Assembly (NCBI RefSeq): GCF_004115265.2
Contig: NC_046306.1
Span: 12,227,324 to 12,291,323 of the forward strand
Direction of reading: 5' to 3'
DNA from: Rhinolophus ferrumequinum
Lineage: Eukaryota; Chordata; Mammalia; Chiroptera; Rhinolophidae
Length of the DNA stretch: 64,000 nt
Shown: positions 38,548 to 64,000 of the stretch, piece after piece
Layout of the letters: each line of letters begins with the position of its first letter
Position numbering within the stretch: position 1 is the first letter of the stretch
The notes under the pieces: model-generated
Seen by the model: only the letters and a program-made list of their open reading frames with translations
What the model was told of the DNA's origin: nothing
The model's database searches: none
Position numbers and translations under genes: made by a program

Positions 38548-38905
38548 AGTGGCTCTTAGCCTGGCTTCTCGTCAGTTATCTGGGATACGTAAGAGTGCTG
38601 ATGCTCCAGACTCCATCTCCAGAGACTCTCACGAGATTTGTCAGAGGATTAGGCCTAGACATTGTTCTTTTTGTAAAAGCTCCCTGGAGATTCTAATGTA
38701 CAGCCAGGGTGGAGAAGCATTTCCCTGGAACAGAGGTCTCACCTTTGGCACATATTATAATCATTTGAGGAACTTTGAAAAATACTGATAACTGGGTCTG
38801 ACCCCGGGATTCTGATTTAATTGGTCTGAGACGAGGCTGGGCATCAGGATTTCTAAAAGCTCCCAGGAGAATCTAATGTGCAGCCCGGTGTGAGAACCAG
38901 CGCCC
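38548..38905 (+). mobile_element. Two MER5A-like hAT elements side by side
   Basis: The first runs from CCAGTGGCTCTTAGCCTGGC to GGTGGAGAAGCA (about 38548-38722). The second (about 38740-38905) has ATTTGAGGAACTTTGAAAAA and ends GGTGTGAGAACCAGCG. Each contains the CTCCCTGGAGATTCTAATGT or CTCCCAGGAGAATCTAATGT motif. They lie between NEURL2 and SPATA25. Confidence 0.65.
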
Positions 38906-39069
38906 TAGACCAACTATTTCATTTTGCAGTTGGGAAACCGAAGCACAGAGATGGGAATGTATTTGTCCAGGTCCACAGCAAATGAATGGATGCAGAGTAT
39001 TCCTTCTCTCCTAGTACAGGGCACAAAGCCCTGGACTCCATTATTTGTATCTCTGGTCATTTGCTTCCA

Positions 39070-39235
39070 TACAAACGATCTCACTTAATCCTCACAACTT
39101 CTGCTGGGGCAGCGGGCAGTCATTATCCCCACATTACAGATGAGGGTATCAAGGAACAAAACTGTCCAGGTGACATGGCCAAGGTAAAGGCAAGAACCTG
39201 GAATGCCCTGGTCCAGCACTCTTTTAACCCCATCC
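39070..39235 (-). repeat. MIR SINE upstream of SPATA25
   Basis: Antisense MIR: CTTAATCCTCACAACTTCTG, ATTATCCCCACATTACAGAT, then CAGCACTCTTTTAACCCC. Confidence 0.7.
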
Positions 39236-39395
39236 CATTGTCATATAGAGAAGTTCTAGAATGAACAGGTCAGTGCTGTGAGGTGGGTCCCAGGTGTAAA
39301 GGGGAGGGACTATGAGGTGACATTCTAGAAGGGTGACTAGGGTACGACAGGAGGCAGATGACTGTTCCCTTACAAACAGGGGCTTTGGGGCAGCC

Positions 39396-40468
39396 ATGTC
39401 TTATTTCATGTCTCCACAAACTCATCCAGGTCTTCTGCCTTCCAGCCAAGGTGAGAGAGGGGCTCCTGGAACTAGAGTGGGTTCCACAACTTCCCCTGAG
39501 TATTTGCTTCTTGACTCTGGGGAGGTAGAGATTCTGCTGGGCTTTCGGGACTGGCCCTGGAGTCATTTCTCTTCAAAGAAAACCCATTCCCCAAATGCTT
39601 GCCAATAACTACCCACTTGCTCACTTATTCATTCAACAAACACTTCTCCATCACTTACTCAGTGTTGGGGATCAGGGGTGTGGATATGAGTAAAACCTTG
39701 TTCCCAACCACTAGACATTCCTCTTGGGCTGCTCTTAATTGATCCTGTTCCCAGTGCCCTGCTGCTATGCCCTGCCCCTCAGGGCCTCCTCCTCAGAGAC
39801 CAAGAATAACATTCCGTCTCATTCCTGTCTCTGCAGGTGGGGCTGCTTCTCCAGGCTCGTCTCTTGGCCTCTATAGCCCTGGAGAGCCAGTGGTGGTGGC
39901 CTCTGGTGGACTAGGCCCACTGAGCCAGAAGGGTGAGCAGGTGGCACCTGTTGCCCAGGCCTGGGGCCCAGCGCTGGCAGTGCCGGAAGCCAGGGGCTGC
40001 CCTGGGGGGGCTAGCTGGGAGACACTGCGGCAGAAGGAGTACGGCCGATACTGCCACAAATTCCCTCCCACGAGGCAGCCGGAGAGCTTGGGCTGGGAAG
40101 ATGGCTGCTCCAGAAGCAGAGCTGCCCACCTGGGTGGCCCCCACAGGCCTGCACCCCTGCTGCTATGTGGGCTGTCAGCTGGGGTTCTGTCAGTGCCCTC
40201 TGAGGCCCGGGGGAAGGAGGCCAGCCCCCAGCCTGACACCTGCATCCTGACTCTGGCCATGATGATTGCTGGCATCCCCACCGTGCCTGTCCCAGGCCTG
40301 CGGGAAGAGGACCTGATCCGGGCAGCTCAAGCTTTCATGATGGCCCATCCGGAGCCAGAGGGGGCTATGGAGGGGGCACAGTGGGAGCAGGCGCATGCCC
40401 ACACAGCCTCTGGGCAGATGCCCCTAGTGAGATCCAGGAGGGGCCAGCCTCCCGGCTCCTGCTTGTAG
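39396..40468 (+). CDS. SPATA25: SPATA25, spermatogenesis-associated protein 25
   Basis: This is a testis-expressed mammalian protein linked to spermatogenesis; its molecular function is unknown. Two exons, 39396-39450 and 39837-40468, join in phase (CAA G/GT GGG) and encode 228 residues (human 227). The start [12 protein letters not shown] and the end [12 protein letters not shown] match the human protein. The middle is Gly/Pro-rich. A hydrophobic stretch near residue 160 ([19 protein letters not shown]) may be a membrane segment. I found no canonical AATAAA in the following 500 bp. Confidence 0.93.
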
Positions 40469-40849
40469 CTGGATGAAATAGCACCAGACACATAGGGTGG
40501 CTTCTCCGTATGGTTTTTGGGCAGACAGGGGTGGGGGTGCCTATGGCAAGGATGGGAATTAGGGTGATTGTTTGAGCCACCCTGATGAATACCAGTCCTT
40601 CATCAGGGCCCAGACCCCAGGAAGTTTCTCCCAATACCACTAAATCAGGAGACAGATCTTATCAGAGTAGTTACAATGAAAATTACCTGAGATAGGGGGC
40701 CCTGCTTGGAGAGTAGAGAGGCTTTTGTATTGTTTTGGGACTTGATCAAATTTCTTGTACAAAGTCCTAGGCAACATGAATTTTCCTCTTGCCTTCCATT
40801 TCCCATCCCGTTGAGGGCGTGTGATGGGACCATAGGCAGAAAGGAAAAT

Positions 40850-41010
40850 TAACACTTACTTGAGCACCTGAGTGTCAGGCCCATTCCATGCCCACTTTCC
40901 TTTAATCTTACCAGTGCTGTGAGGATCTCCTTTTTTATAGATGAACAAATTGGGGCTTAGAGAAGGGACTTGCCTGAAGTCTCATTGCTAGTAAAGGGCA
41001 GACCAGACCT
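40850..41010 (-). repeat. MIR SINE
   Basis: Antisense MIR: TTACTTGAGCACCTGAGTGT, TTTAATCTTACCAGTGCTGT, GGGGCTTAGAGAAGGGACTT. It lies between the convergent SPATA25 and ZSWIM1 genes. Confidence 0.65.
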
Positions 41011-41150
41011 CAAAAATCAGGCAGGTAAAGAACCAGGATTTGCATATAGTATCAGACTCCAAAGTCTCTATTCTTTCCATGATATTTCCTACAGTGCCTT
41101 CCACAAGACAAAAAACTAGACAAGTGCTGTAGTAGACAACAACATTCAAC

Positions 41151-41156
41151 TTTAAT
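41151..41156 (-). other. ZSWIM1: Probable ZSWIM1 polyadenylation signal
   Basis: ATTAAA on the minus strand about 490 bp after the stop codon. No minus-strand AATAAA was noticed between them. Confidence 0.4.
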
Positions 41157-41394
41157 GACCTCAGGATGGGGTAAAGGGCTGGGGGAGGGTAAAAAGCCTG
41201 GGAACCTGGCTGAACCACCTCCTGAGGGGGCCTCTTCCTCTGTGGGTCAGGTGAGTCATCTCACGACTGGGGAAGCTATTATCCCAGACCTTGATCTCCA
41301 CCCAGTATCTCCTATCTCTTATCTTGGAGCAGAGGGTCACCTGTTTTTGTAAGGCCCTTGAACTAAGAATGGTTTTTACCTTGAAAAGGTAGTA

Positions 41395-41497
41395 AAAAAA
41401 CCAAGAATATACAACAGATTGTATGTGGTCAGCAAAGTTTAAAACATTTACTGTGGGGCCCTTTACAGAAAAATTTGCTGACTCCTGTCTTAGGGAA
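41395..41497. mobile_element. hAT-Charlie fragment in the ZSWIM1 3' UTR
   Basis: Same family as 17738-17895: GTGGTCAGCAAAGTTTAAAA, GGCCCTTTACAGAAAAATTT, GCTGACTCCTGTCTTA. It would be transcribed as part of the 3' UTR. Confidence 0.55.
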
Positions 41498-41643
41498 GTA
41501 GATACACTGTAGGTAGCAGGCTGCAGTAGAAGAGAAGACTCCTGTCCTTTCCTGGAACGAGGGCTCATAGAAGTACAACAGTGTGAGATGTGGAGTGGAT
41601 GAGTGTGTATATGTGTATAAGCATCTCTGGGCACTGAGAGTAA

Positions 41644-43044
<1,401 letters not shown>

Positions 43045-43204
43045 TCAAAATATTTCTCTGCAAGGCTGCTGTCCAGGAGTCTCTCAGTCTCTCAAGCTCC
43101 AACTAAGTTGAGGCTTGAGGCTGGACTGTAGTTCCCAGATCTTGTTCCAAAGATGGGCCTATGGAGAGGAACACAGGTTTAAGGAAACAGTATGGGGCTT
43201 GGCT

Positions 43205-43510
43205 CTTCAATTATTCATCCAGACAGTATTTCTTGAATACTTACTATGTATCAGCACTGTTCTAGGGGACATATATAGTAACTATGTAAGCAAATAAACA
43301 GGACATATCAGATAATGAAGGTTACAAAGACCACAAAACTGGGTAACGGAGAGTAAACGGGGAGGGAGGAATATTTTAGCGAAAATGGTCAGGTAAGTCC
43401 TTTCTGGGGGAAGGGAAGATGACATTGGAGCTAAGCCCTAACTGATAAGCCAGCCTTGGAAAGATTTGGTTCCATAAGATCTAAATGGGCATGAAGGCCA
43501 GAGCTGCATA
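43205..43510 (+). repeat. L2-like fragment upstream of ZSWIM1 coding exon
   Basis: Ordered L2-type motifs: ACTATGTATCAGCACTGTTC, AAATGGTCAGGTAAGTCCTT, GACATTGGAGCTAAGCCC. Confidence 0.5.
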
Positions 43511-43939
43511 GATTTCTTTTTTAAAGCATTTCAAATATTTGTACAGAACTTTATATTTACAAATTACTTCTTGGCATCCATTCCTTCATCTGGTCCTGGC
43601 ATATGCAACAGAACAGCAACTGCCCCCAAATTGCTGTGTGATCGTGGGCAAGTCAGTGACACCCTCTGAGCCTCAATCGCTTCAACCATAAAACGGGGTT
43701 AACAAACGTACACAGCTTCTCCTGTCTCTATATAAATCCCTTTATGAACCGCAAAATTCTAATGCAATGTTTCCTCTATTTGACCGCAAAGCAAGTTATT
43801 GTCCCCATTTTACAGATGAGAAACTGAGGCTCAAAGAGGTTAAGTGACTTGCCCACCATTATTCTGTAAGTAGCGGGACCCTGGCTGCTTTCCAAAGAAA
43901 GTACCTGAGGCCCAAAAACCGGGGACAGGGAGAGGACGG

Positions 43940-44420
43940 GGCCTCTGACCTCTCACCTCTAGCCTGGGTGGGAAAATGCTGTTGTATGACAATCCCATAC
44001 GGAGTCCGGCCGGAGCCAGAAGAGAAGTCAACCTCTCACCCCTTTGGGAGCTGTGTCAGGGCTGACCGTAGTCGTCACACTTTTACCCCTTTCGAAATCA
44101 CTCACCCACAGCCTGGCTCTGTCGCCATTTCTCCCTTTTTGAGCCCGTCTGACTCTGACTGACCTCTAGGTTCACCAACCGCGGCTCCAGCTTCCCGTGA
44201 CTCGGGCCAATCGCCTGAGGAGCTCGCCTTAGGGCTTTGGTGTGCAGACCAATCGTCGGCGTGGGCGGTGCTGTTACCAGGGTTACGAGGGGCTCGGCTG
44301 GCGGTAACCAATGAAAGCCTGAGGACACTGGCCTCGAGGCGAGTCTGAGTCCTGAGGCTGGAACTCTGGAACCTCCCATCTGCGGAGATGACTGGAAGGG
44401 CGTGTTACTATGGAAACTCC
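43940..44420 (-). promoter_or_regulatory. ZSWIM1: ZSWIM1 promoter region
   Basis: A GC-richer stretch with three CCAAT motifs (GGCCAATCGCC, GACCAATCGTC, AACCAATGAAAG at about 44.21, 44.25 and 44.31 kb) and two X-box-like sites (GTTACCAGGGTTAC at 44273-44286; GTTACTATGGAAAC near 44405). Possible minus-strand first-exon donors include CTAGAG/GTGAGAGG at 43957. Which donor is used cannot be decided by eye. Confidence 0.5.
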
Positions 44421-45224
44421 CTCAGAGGCCGAAAATGAAAATAAATAGCAGTGTTAAATGAATTTTTTTTCTTTTCTGGTCAAATTCCAAAGCCCCGGGA
44501 CAGGGGTGGGGTGGGCAGAAAAGGGTGCATATGTAGATGTAAAAGGTCTTCTGCCTTGGGGAAACAGAGGCCTAGGTCTCAAATTCTGACTCTAGGTCAG
44601 GAGTCAGGGGCCGAACCTTAGATCGGAGGATGTCCAGATCTCCTTGAGAGAGCTTGATGTTGCCCAGCCAACCCCTCCTGGTATTTTACAGAAAGAGATC
44701 CAGAATGGCACTGTGGCTTGTTTAAGGTCATGGTGAACTAGTCCAAGAACCAAGACCGACTGCCATCTTTTGACCTCAGTTCCCCTGAAGATAGCATCCT
44801 GGAAAGCTGGGTGGCTACCAGGCTCCAGGTGATTAAGATTACAAAGTAGCAACAACAAAAGTCAGTGTTGATGATTATAACTGCAGTGAAATGTTCTGTT
44901 TTTATAAATCTAGAGGGGGAACTGGGACTGGAACAAGCCAAAACACTAATTTTTGCAGATGAAGAACCTGGGGTCAAAAAAATTAGGGACTTTCCCACAG
45001 TCCCCCGGCAAGCTGCAGGCTCAGTTGAGTCTAGGATTCAGGTTTTTTCCCTTCCTGTCTATTTGGTCTCCTCCTGCTTGTTAAGATGGGATTCTAATGG
45101 TGGCACTAAATCTTCTATTTTAAGATTTGGATCTCTGGTCTTTTTGAAAGCTTTCTTTCCTTTCTTTGTCTCTTAATGATTCTGCTTCTGGTACATTTAC
45201 TCTGCAGACCAGTTTCAAGGTTTC

Positions 45225-45705
45225 TATTTACATCGGCCCAGTGCTGGCCCGGTGACTTGAGAGAGGTTTTGCATCTCTTTGGGATCCACTCCTGGCTCCA
45301 AGTTAAATCTACCTAACATATGCAAAGGTGGCGATAATCGGTTTCACTGCACCTTCTACCCTACCCCCAAACCCAAATGGACAAAGCCGAACTCAACAGA
45401 AAATGCCACTACAGGCTGAAACCACCTTAGGCCTGGAGAAACCACCCAAAATGTGCTGAATAGAAACCATCTTATCTTAGAAGCCATGTTGTCCTGCTCC
45501 CTGCTTGTTTGTGAAGCACTGAAGAGGAAACAGCCTCTTCACCCTCCCTTGTAAAACTCTATACCCCTCTTACTAGGAGAGGTCATGGTCTTTTGTAACC
45601 TGACCTCCCGCAGCTCGAACCCACCAAATAAATTCTAAAGGGCCAATTTTGGTCTCCCGCGACTCATTCCTCCAGCCCTGCCTAACGCTGCTAGAATACG
45701 AGGCA
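45225..45705 (+). mobile_element. Solo-LTR-like fossil (class I ERV type)
   Basis: An LTR-like layout is visible: a U3-type stretch, AACTCTATACCCCTCTTACT, a polyadenylation region (ACCAAATAAATTCTAAAGGG), then a U5-like end (TTTTGGTCTCCCGCGACTCA). No internal retroviral part is seen beside it. The borders are approximate and it is a fossil. Confidence 0.45.
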
Positions 45706-45881
45706 GCCTAAAATCAATGTTGACGGCTTGGTTGGTAGGAAGAGGATAAAGTAAGTGGTGGATTGTTAAATCCTTGAATTTGAGGCGTCAGGTTTCATTT
45801 TCCTTCACAACCCCCATTAGATTCCTTTCCTGTTCAAGCAACACATATTTCCCTTTATTTTTAATTTTATTTAAAAAAATC

Positions 45882-45887
45882 TTTATT
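45882..45887 (-). other. ZSWIM3: ZSWIM3 polyadenylation signal
   Basis: AATAAA on the minus strand about 450 bp after the stop codon. A second copy at 45854-45859 lies just beyond. Confidence 0.6.
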
Positions 45888-46332
45888 TAATATGAATAAA
45901 AATAGATACAAATAACAGATTCTTTGTAAACAGCCAAGGATCACCCTCCTTCCCTTTGTCCCTGAAAACAGGCCCTTTTACCAGGTCCACTGTGTCTCAC
46001 CCTATCCCGGGGCAGGGGTTCATCTCTGTAAAATGAATAAGATCTGATTTCAGGGGTTGGGGAAGAAAAAGGAATGACCTTTCAACATGGAGACAACTTT
46101 GGCCTTGAACAATGAATGAGGCTCCCTAGGAATACCTAAGGTAGGGCAGAAAAGGGCGGGTTCAAAGGGCTGTCACACAGTGGGGCTCCCCTTCCCCCTA
46201 TTGCAACAATCTTCCTAGCCCTACCTAGGAAGACACTGATTAAAATGCTGACCCCTAGCATGTCCTGCCTACGGTGAGTGCTCAGACTTCCAGGTAGAGG
46301 GGTTTGTGGTCCAATGCGCCAGTGCATGTGCT

Positions 46333-60357
<14,025 letters not shown>

Positions 60358-61944
60358 ATGACTTCTCCGCAGGCCCCGGAGGATGGGCAGGGCAGCGGCG
60401 ATCCCTCCGGGGACCTCCGCAGCGTCCTGGTCACCAGCGTGCTCAACCTCGAGCCGCTGGACGAGGATCTTTTCAGGTAGCTGGCCGCATCTGGCCCGCA
60501 TCCTTCTTTGGGGCAGAGGTTCCTGATCTCGACTGCCGCCATCCTGTAGCCTCCTGTTCATAGCTTCCTGGACGAGGATGGGCTCTGCGCTTGATGCAGG
60601 CTCTGCCACGATTGGGAGAGAACTTGTCCCTGACAGACCTGTCCTCGCTGTCCCGGCTTTCTCTCTTCTTCACGCCGGGTCTGTGCAGCCCCAACCCTAC
60701 GAGGTATTGGCAGTCTGGACAAATAAAGTGATGACCTGAGACATCCTTCTCAGCAACCTCCCTTGAGGAGTCATGTCTCTGGAACCAACCTAAAAAGGGC
60801 AGTGGTTTGCCCAAGAGCACACAGCTGATCAGGTTTAAAATTTATCCTCAGCTCCGTGCATGTTCGCTATCTTTTCCTTTTACATACCCCATCCCCACCA
60901 CCACTTAGTGGGGTCTGGTAGCTCCTTATTCGTTCTGAAGCCTGAGCCATTTTCCTTCCGGATGCCACTTAAATTCTTGACTGCAGCTGGGGATTTAAGT
61001 TTTGAGCTTCAAGGCTCCTATTGGCTTATTGGGAGCTATTTTGGGTGTTAATTTCTCTTCCCCCTACTTAATGAATTACAGATAACTTCCTGGAGGACTC
61101 TTTGCAATGCATTATATAAAAATGCAAAACTTGGGTTGTGCTGGGACCTGGAAAGTCGGAGACCTAAATCCTTCAGCCTCCACACAGTTCATGCACTGGA
61201 CAAGTTGCTGTTTTCACCTCTGGGGCCTCAGTTTTCTCAGCTGCACACTGAAGGGGGTTCGTTAGACTTGAAGTTTGAGGGCCCTTCGAGCTCTAAATCT
61301 AGTTCTTGGAAGAATGGAGCTGTCGAAGTTGAGGGGAGTAAGTGCCAGGCCTTAATGCATTCCACCCGCAGCCCTTGGGGTTCATCTGAGTCACTCAAGG
61401 CCTTGTTTTGCCTTACTCTGGTATGGGCAGTGGAAGAAACACTGGCCTTGGGGTTAGAAGACCCAGATACTGTTTAGGATTGGCAATGTTTAAGCTGTAT
61501 GACCTTGCTCAGGTCACTCTCCCTCTCTGATCCCTCTTCTCTTAGTGTAAAACACAGGGGTTGGTTTGTTATCCTTAATCAAAATCCACAGAAGTGTTGG
61601 GCAATCCTGAAGACCTTGAAGATGTATGCTGTATGCAGAGTGATGTAAGGATGTTTGTCTGAGGAAAGGGTCCAGGGCTTTCACCAGATTCTCCAAAGGA
61701 TTCCAAACCCCACTAAGGTTAATAGATCCTGTACTAGACGCTCACTGATGGTTGTTGAATTTGGCCCAGCTCCCCAAGTCTTTCCTGCTTTCTCCTTTTC
61801 CCCACAGAGGAAGGCATTACTGGATACCCACAACCCAGCGGTTGTTTGGGGGTCAGATCGTGGGACAGGCCCTGGTGGCTGCGGCCAAGTCTGTGAGTGA
61901 AGACGTTCACGTGCACTCCTTGCACTGCTATTTTGTCCGGGCAG
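60358..61944 (+). CDS. ACOT8: ACOT8, peroxisomal acyl-CoA thioesterase 8, N-terminal part
   Basis: ACOT8 hydrolyses acyl-CoAs (medium- to long-chain, bile-acid and dicarboxylic CoA esters) in peroxisomes. Two coding exons are in the window: 60358-60476 (MTSPQAPEDGQGSGDPSGDL to DEDLF) and 61808-61944 (GRHYWIPTTQRLFGGQIVGQ to YFVRAG). They join in phase at Arg (AG/A). The second holds the start of the first hotdog domain (FGGQIVGQALVAAAKSV, then HVHSLHCYFVRAG). About 85 of some 320 residues are covered; the rest and the C-terminal SKL targeting signal lie to the right. This is an edge cut. Window start MTSPQ aligns with human MSSPQ. Confidence 0.95.
61420..61645 (+). repeat. MIR SINE in ACOT8 intron 1
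   Basis: Motifs GCAGTGGAAGAAACACTGGC, TGTATGACCTTGCTCAGGTC, CTCCCTCTCTGATCCCTCTT. Confidence 0.65.
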
Positions 61945-64000
61945 GTAAGGCACCTCCTCCCTGCTCCCAACCAGCCCTGGTGGCCCAGCAGCTACTTCTT
62001 CCTGCCCTTGGGGGGCTGACTGAGCCATGAACGCGTGAGAGGAGGATGGGGAAGTGGGCAGAGGGGAAGGGGGAGAGTTAGTTGGTCACAGAGCCTAGAG
62101 GGGAACAAGGCCTGGGTGGGGCCTGGGAGAGGTTTAGACCTTACACCTGCTTGTTATCTGGCCCCAAATGACACAAGACTTTGAGGCTCCACTGCTCCCT
62201 GTGGGTCCTTTGTTCTTCATTCTTTTCATACCTTCTGGTGCTAAGTGCTGTGCTGGGTGCTCAGAGGAGTGCTATAATCTCTGCCAGGAATTTGAAGATA
62301 GGCTGCTTGGTTGGGAGAAGACAGCACCAGACAGGGAATGAAGAGGCCGTGGCTCTAGTTTCAGGACTAATTCGCCATGCGACCTTGAGGGAGGTTACTT
62401 ACCCTTCTCTCTGAGGCTTGGTTCCTTCATGCCACCTAAAAAATGGAGGAGGGCAGGACTAAGCATGTTGTATCGAGATGATCTCTATAGCTGCTTACAG
62501 CTCTGGGATCAAATTAAGGAGCAAGAGAGCAGTTTTTTTAAAAAAACCCATGCTCTCTTTTGAGAAACAAAAATCTAACTTGCTTTCCCTCCCTTCCCCT
62601 CGCTCCTAAGGCAGATGTCCCCAATTTTAAGAGTCATTGTCTTCTGCATAATCCCATCAGCTGAGAAGAATTTATGGACCTAAACAATATGTGATTCATA
62701 TTAAGAAAACAATAGTGGGGTTTCCCCCTTCATTTTACAAATATAAAATAGTTATAATAGTAAACATACATACTTTTCATAGTACGTCCTCATGCCCCTC
62801 ACTCCCCATCTTTTTATTGCTTGCTCCTCCCTGACAGTCATTGCTATAAAGTATTTGAATACTTAACTGTGGGCCCAGGCCGGTCTTACCTTTATGCCAG
62901 TTGGGAGCAAAAGTGCCATTTATTTCTTCAATTTGGTTGTAAACTCAAATTGCAAAAATGCTGGCCTTCTGATATTGTAATCCTAGCCTAGTGAGACAGT
63001 TTTGTTTTGAGGCGGTGGGGGCATTACCTGATCCCTCTGAATCAGTTTCTTCATCTAGTGTCTGAAAGAATTCTATGAGTCTTTGCAGATAAAGTATCTA
63101 GTGCAGGACCCGGTATGTTGAAAGTTTACATAAATGATAACTATCATTATTTTTTGATAAGAAACTTATGGGAATAATTAAAATTTGCATGATATAGAAC
63201 ACACCCATCTTGTTTAGTCCTCAGAAGTAAACACATTCCTGCCATCCTTTTACCTATAAGGAAACTGGGACCGGGAGAAGTTATACTCATGTAACCGGCT
63301 CTCTCGAAGTGCTTAGGGAGGCAGAGCCAGGATTTGAACTTGAGTTTGTGTGAATCCAAGCTCCATATTCTTTCCTCCTTTTGCGCTTTTCTCTTTCACT
63401 CTTGGGAGATCATTCCAAACCAAGGGAGAGCTGCCAGGGTGCCCATCCCAGGGTCTGGGGGAAGGATCCTCTTCCTTGGAAATTCTCGATCCAGGGGCAG
63501 CATAAAATGAGCTATGCCCATGCTACTGTTTCAAAATAATCAATCAGTTATGTCCCTACCTGCTTCTTGAAAGGCCTCAAGACAGCTTAAAATAATTGGC
63601 AGCTATTATAGGGCTATCACAATAAAAGTCAAGGGACAGGAGTCTAATAGTAACGGGATTTGGGGAAATGATTGTGTCAAAAAACTAGGCTAAGGCATAT
63701 TGTTGCAGTTTTATACAAAAGTTAGTTCTGAGTTTCCTGGCAGCAAGGCAAAAAGGGAAGCTCTTGTACCAGTGTTCACCTAAAAGTAAAAAAGCCTTTC
63801 AAAGTGAGAGGCAACAAGTGTTTATTTGAGATCAGAAGAAAAGCTATGCCAGTTGCACTGATTCAGGCAGAAGCCCCAATAGTGTTGCCATTAGAAGACA
63901 GAGGCAATGGGTATTTATGGGAAAGGGAAGGGGAACAATCACACCGATAGCAGGAAGGCATTTCTATTGGTGCAGGTAACATAACAGTGATGTTAATTCT
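61945..64000. other. ACOT8 intron 2, partial
   Basis: MIR-like remnants lie at about 62360-62520 (+) and 63195-63365 (-, CCTATAAGGAAACTGGGACC, GATTTGAACTTGAGTTTGTG). No further ACOT8 exon was recognised before the window ends. Confidence 0.5.

Overview
This is a gene-rich piece of mammalian nuclear DNA: small exons with GT/AG introns, CpG-island promoters, and abundant ancient MIR/L2 repeats. The spliced reading frames match, in order, PCIF1 (-), PLTP (+), CTSA (-), NEURL2 (+), SPATA25 (+), ZSWIM1 (-), ZSWIM3 (-) and ACOT8 (+). That is the gene order of human chromosome 20q13.12, read in the opposite direction. Composite tRNA-derived SINEs beginning GGCCGGCCCGGTGGCTCAGG (17.2-17.7 kb and 56.06-56.56 kb) resemble the Rhin-type SINEs of horseshoe-bat relatives, so a rhinolophoid bat is my best guess (from memory of the family, not proven).

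Layout. 1-8.75 kb: 5' half of PCIF1, an mRNA cap m6A methyltransferase; its C-terminal exons lie left of the window. 8.75-20.6 kb: intergenic repeats, including a young 216-bp dispersed duplication and one MIR split by three later insertions. 20.65-30.17 kb: PLTP, complete, 497 residues. 30.0-36.28 kb: CTSA, complete, 494 or 476 residues, tail-to-tail with PLTP with 3' ends that probably overlap. 36.28-36.65 kb: shared CTSA/NEURL2 promoter with two CACGTG lysosomal (CLEAR-type) sites. 36.65-38.43 kb: NEURL2. 39.4-40.47 kb: SPATA25. 41.1-44.4 kb: ZSWIM1. 45.87-59.86 kb: ZSWIM3, whose 11.4-kb intron holds a Tigger element, a mariner-type MITE carrying two SINEs, and an LTR nested in an older repeat. 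59.86-60.36 kb: bidirectional ZSWIM3/ACOT8 promoter. 60.36-64 kb: first two coding exons of ACOT8.

Every coding exon found is open and joins in phase, so these genes look functional. They do not form a pathway; they are neighbours that share promoters (CTSA/NEURL2, ZSWIM3/ACOT8) or 3' ends (PLTP/CTSA). ZSWIM1 and ZSWIM3 are paralogues with features of a domesticated MULE-type transposase. I found no unknown multi-gene system. The interest lies in regulatory motifs, nested insertions and this gene pair.
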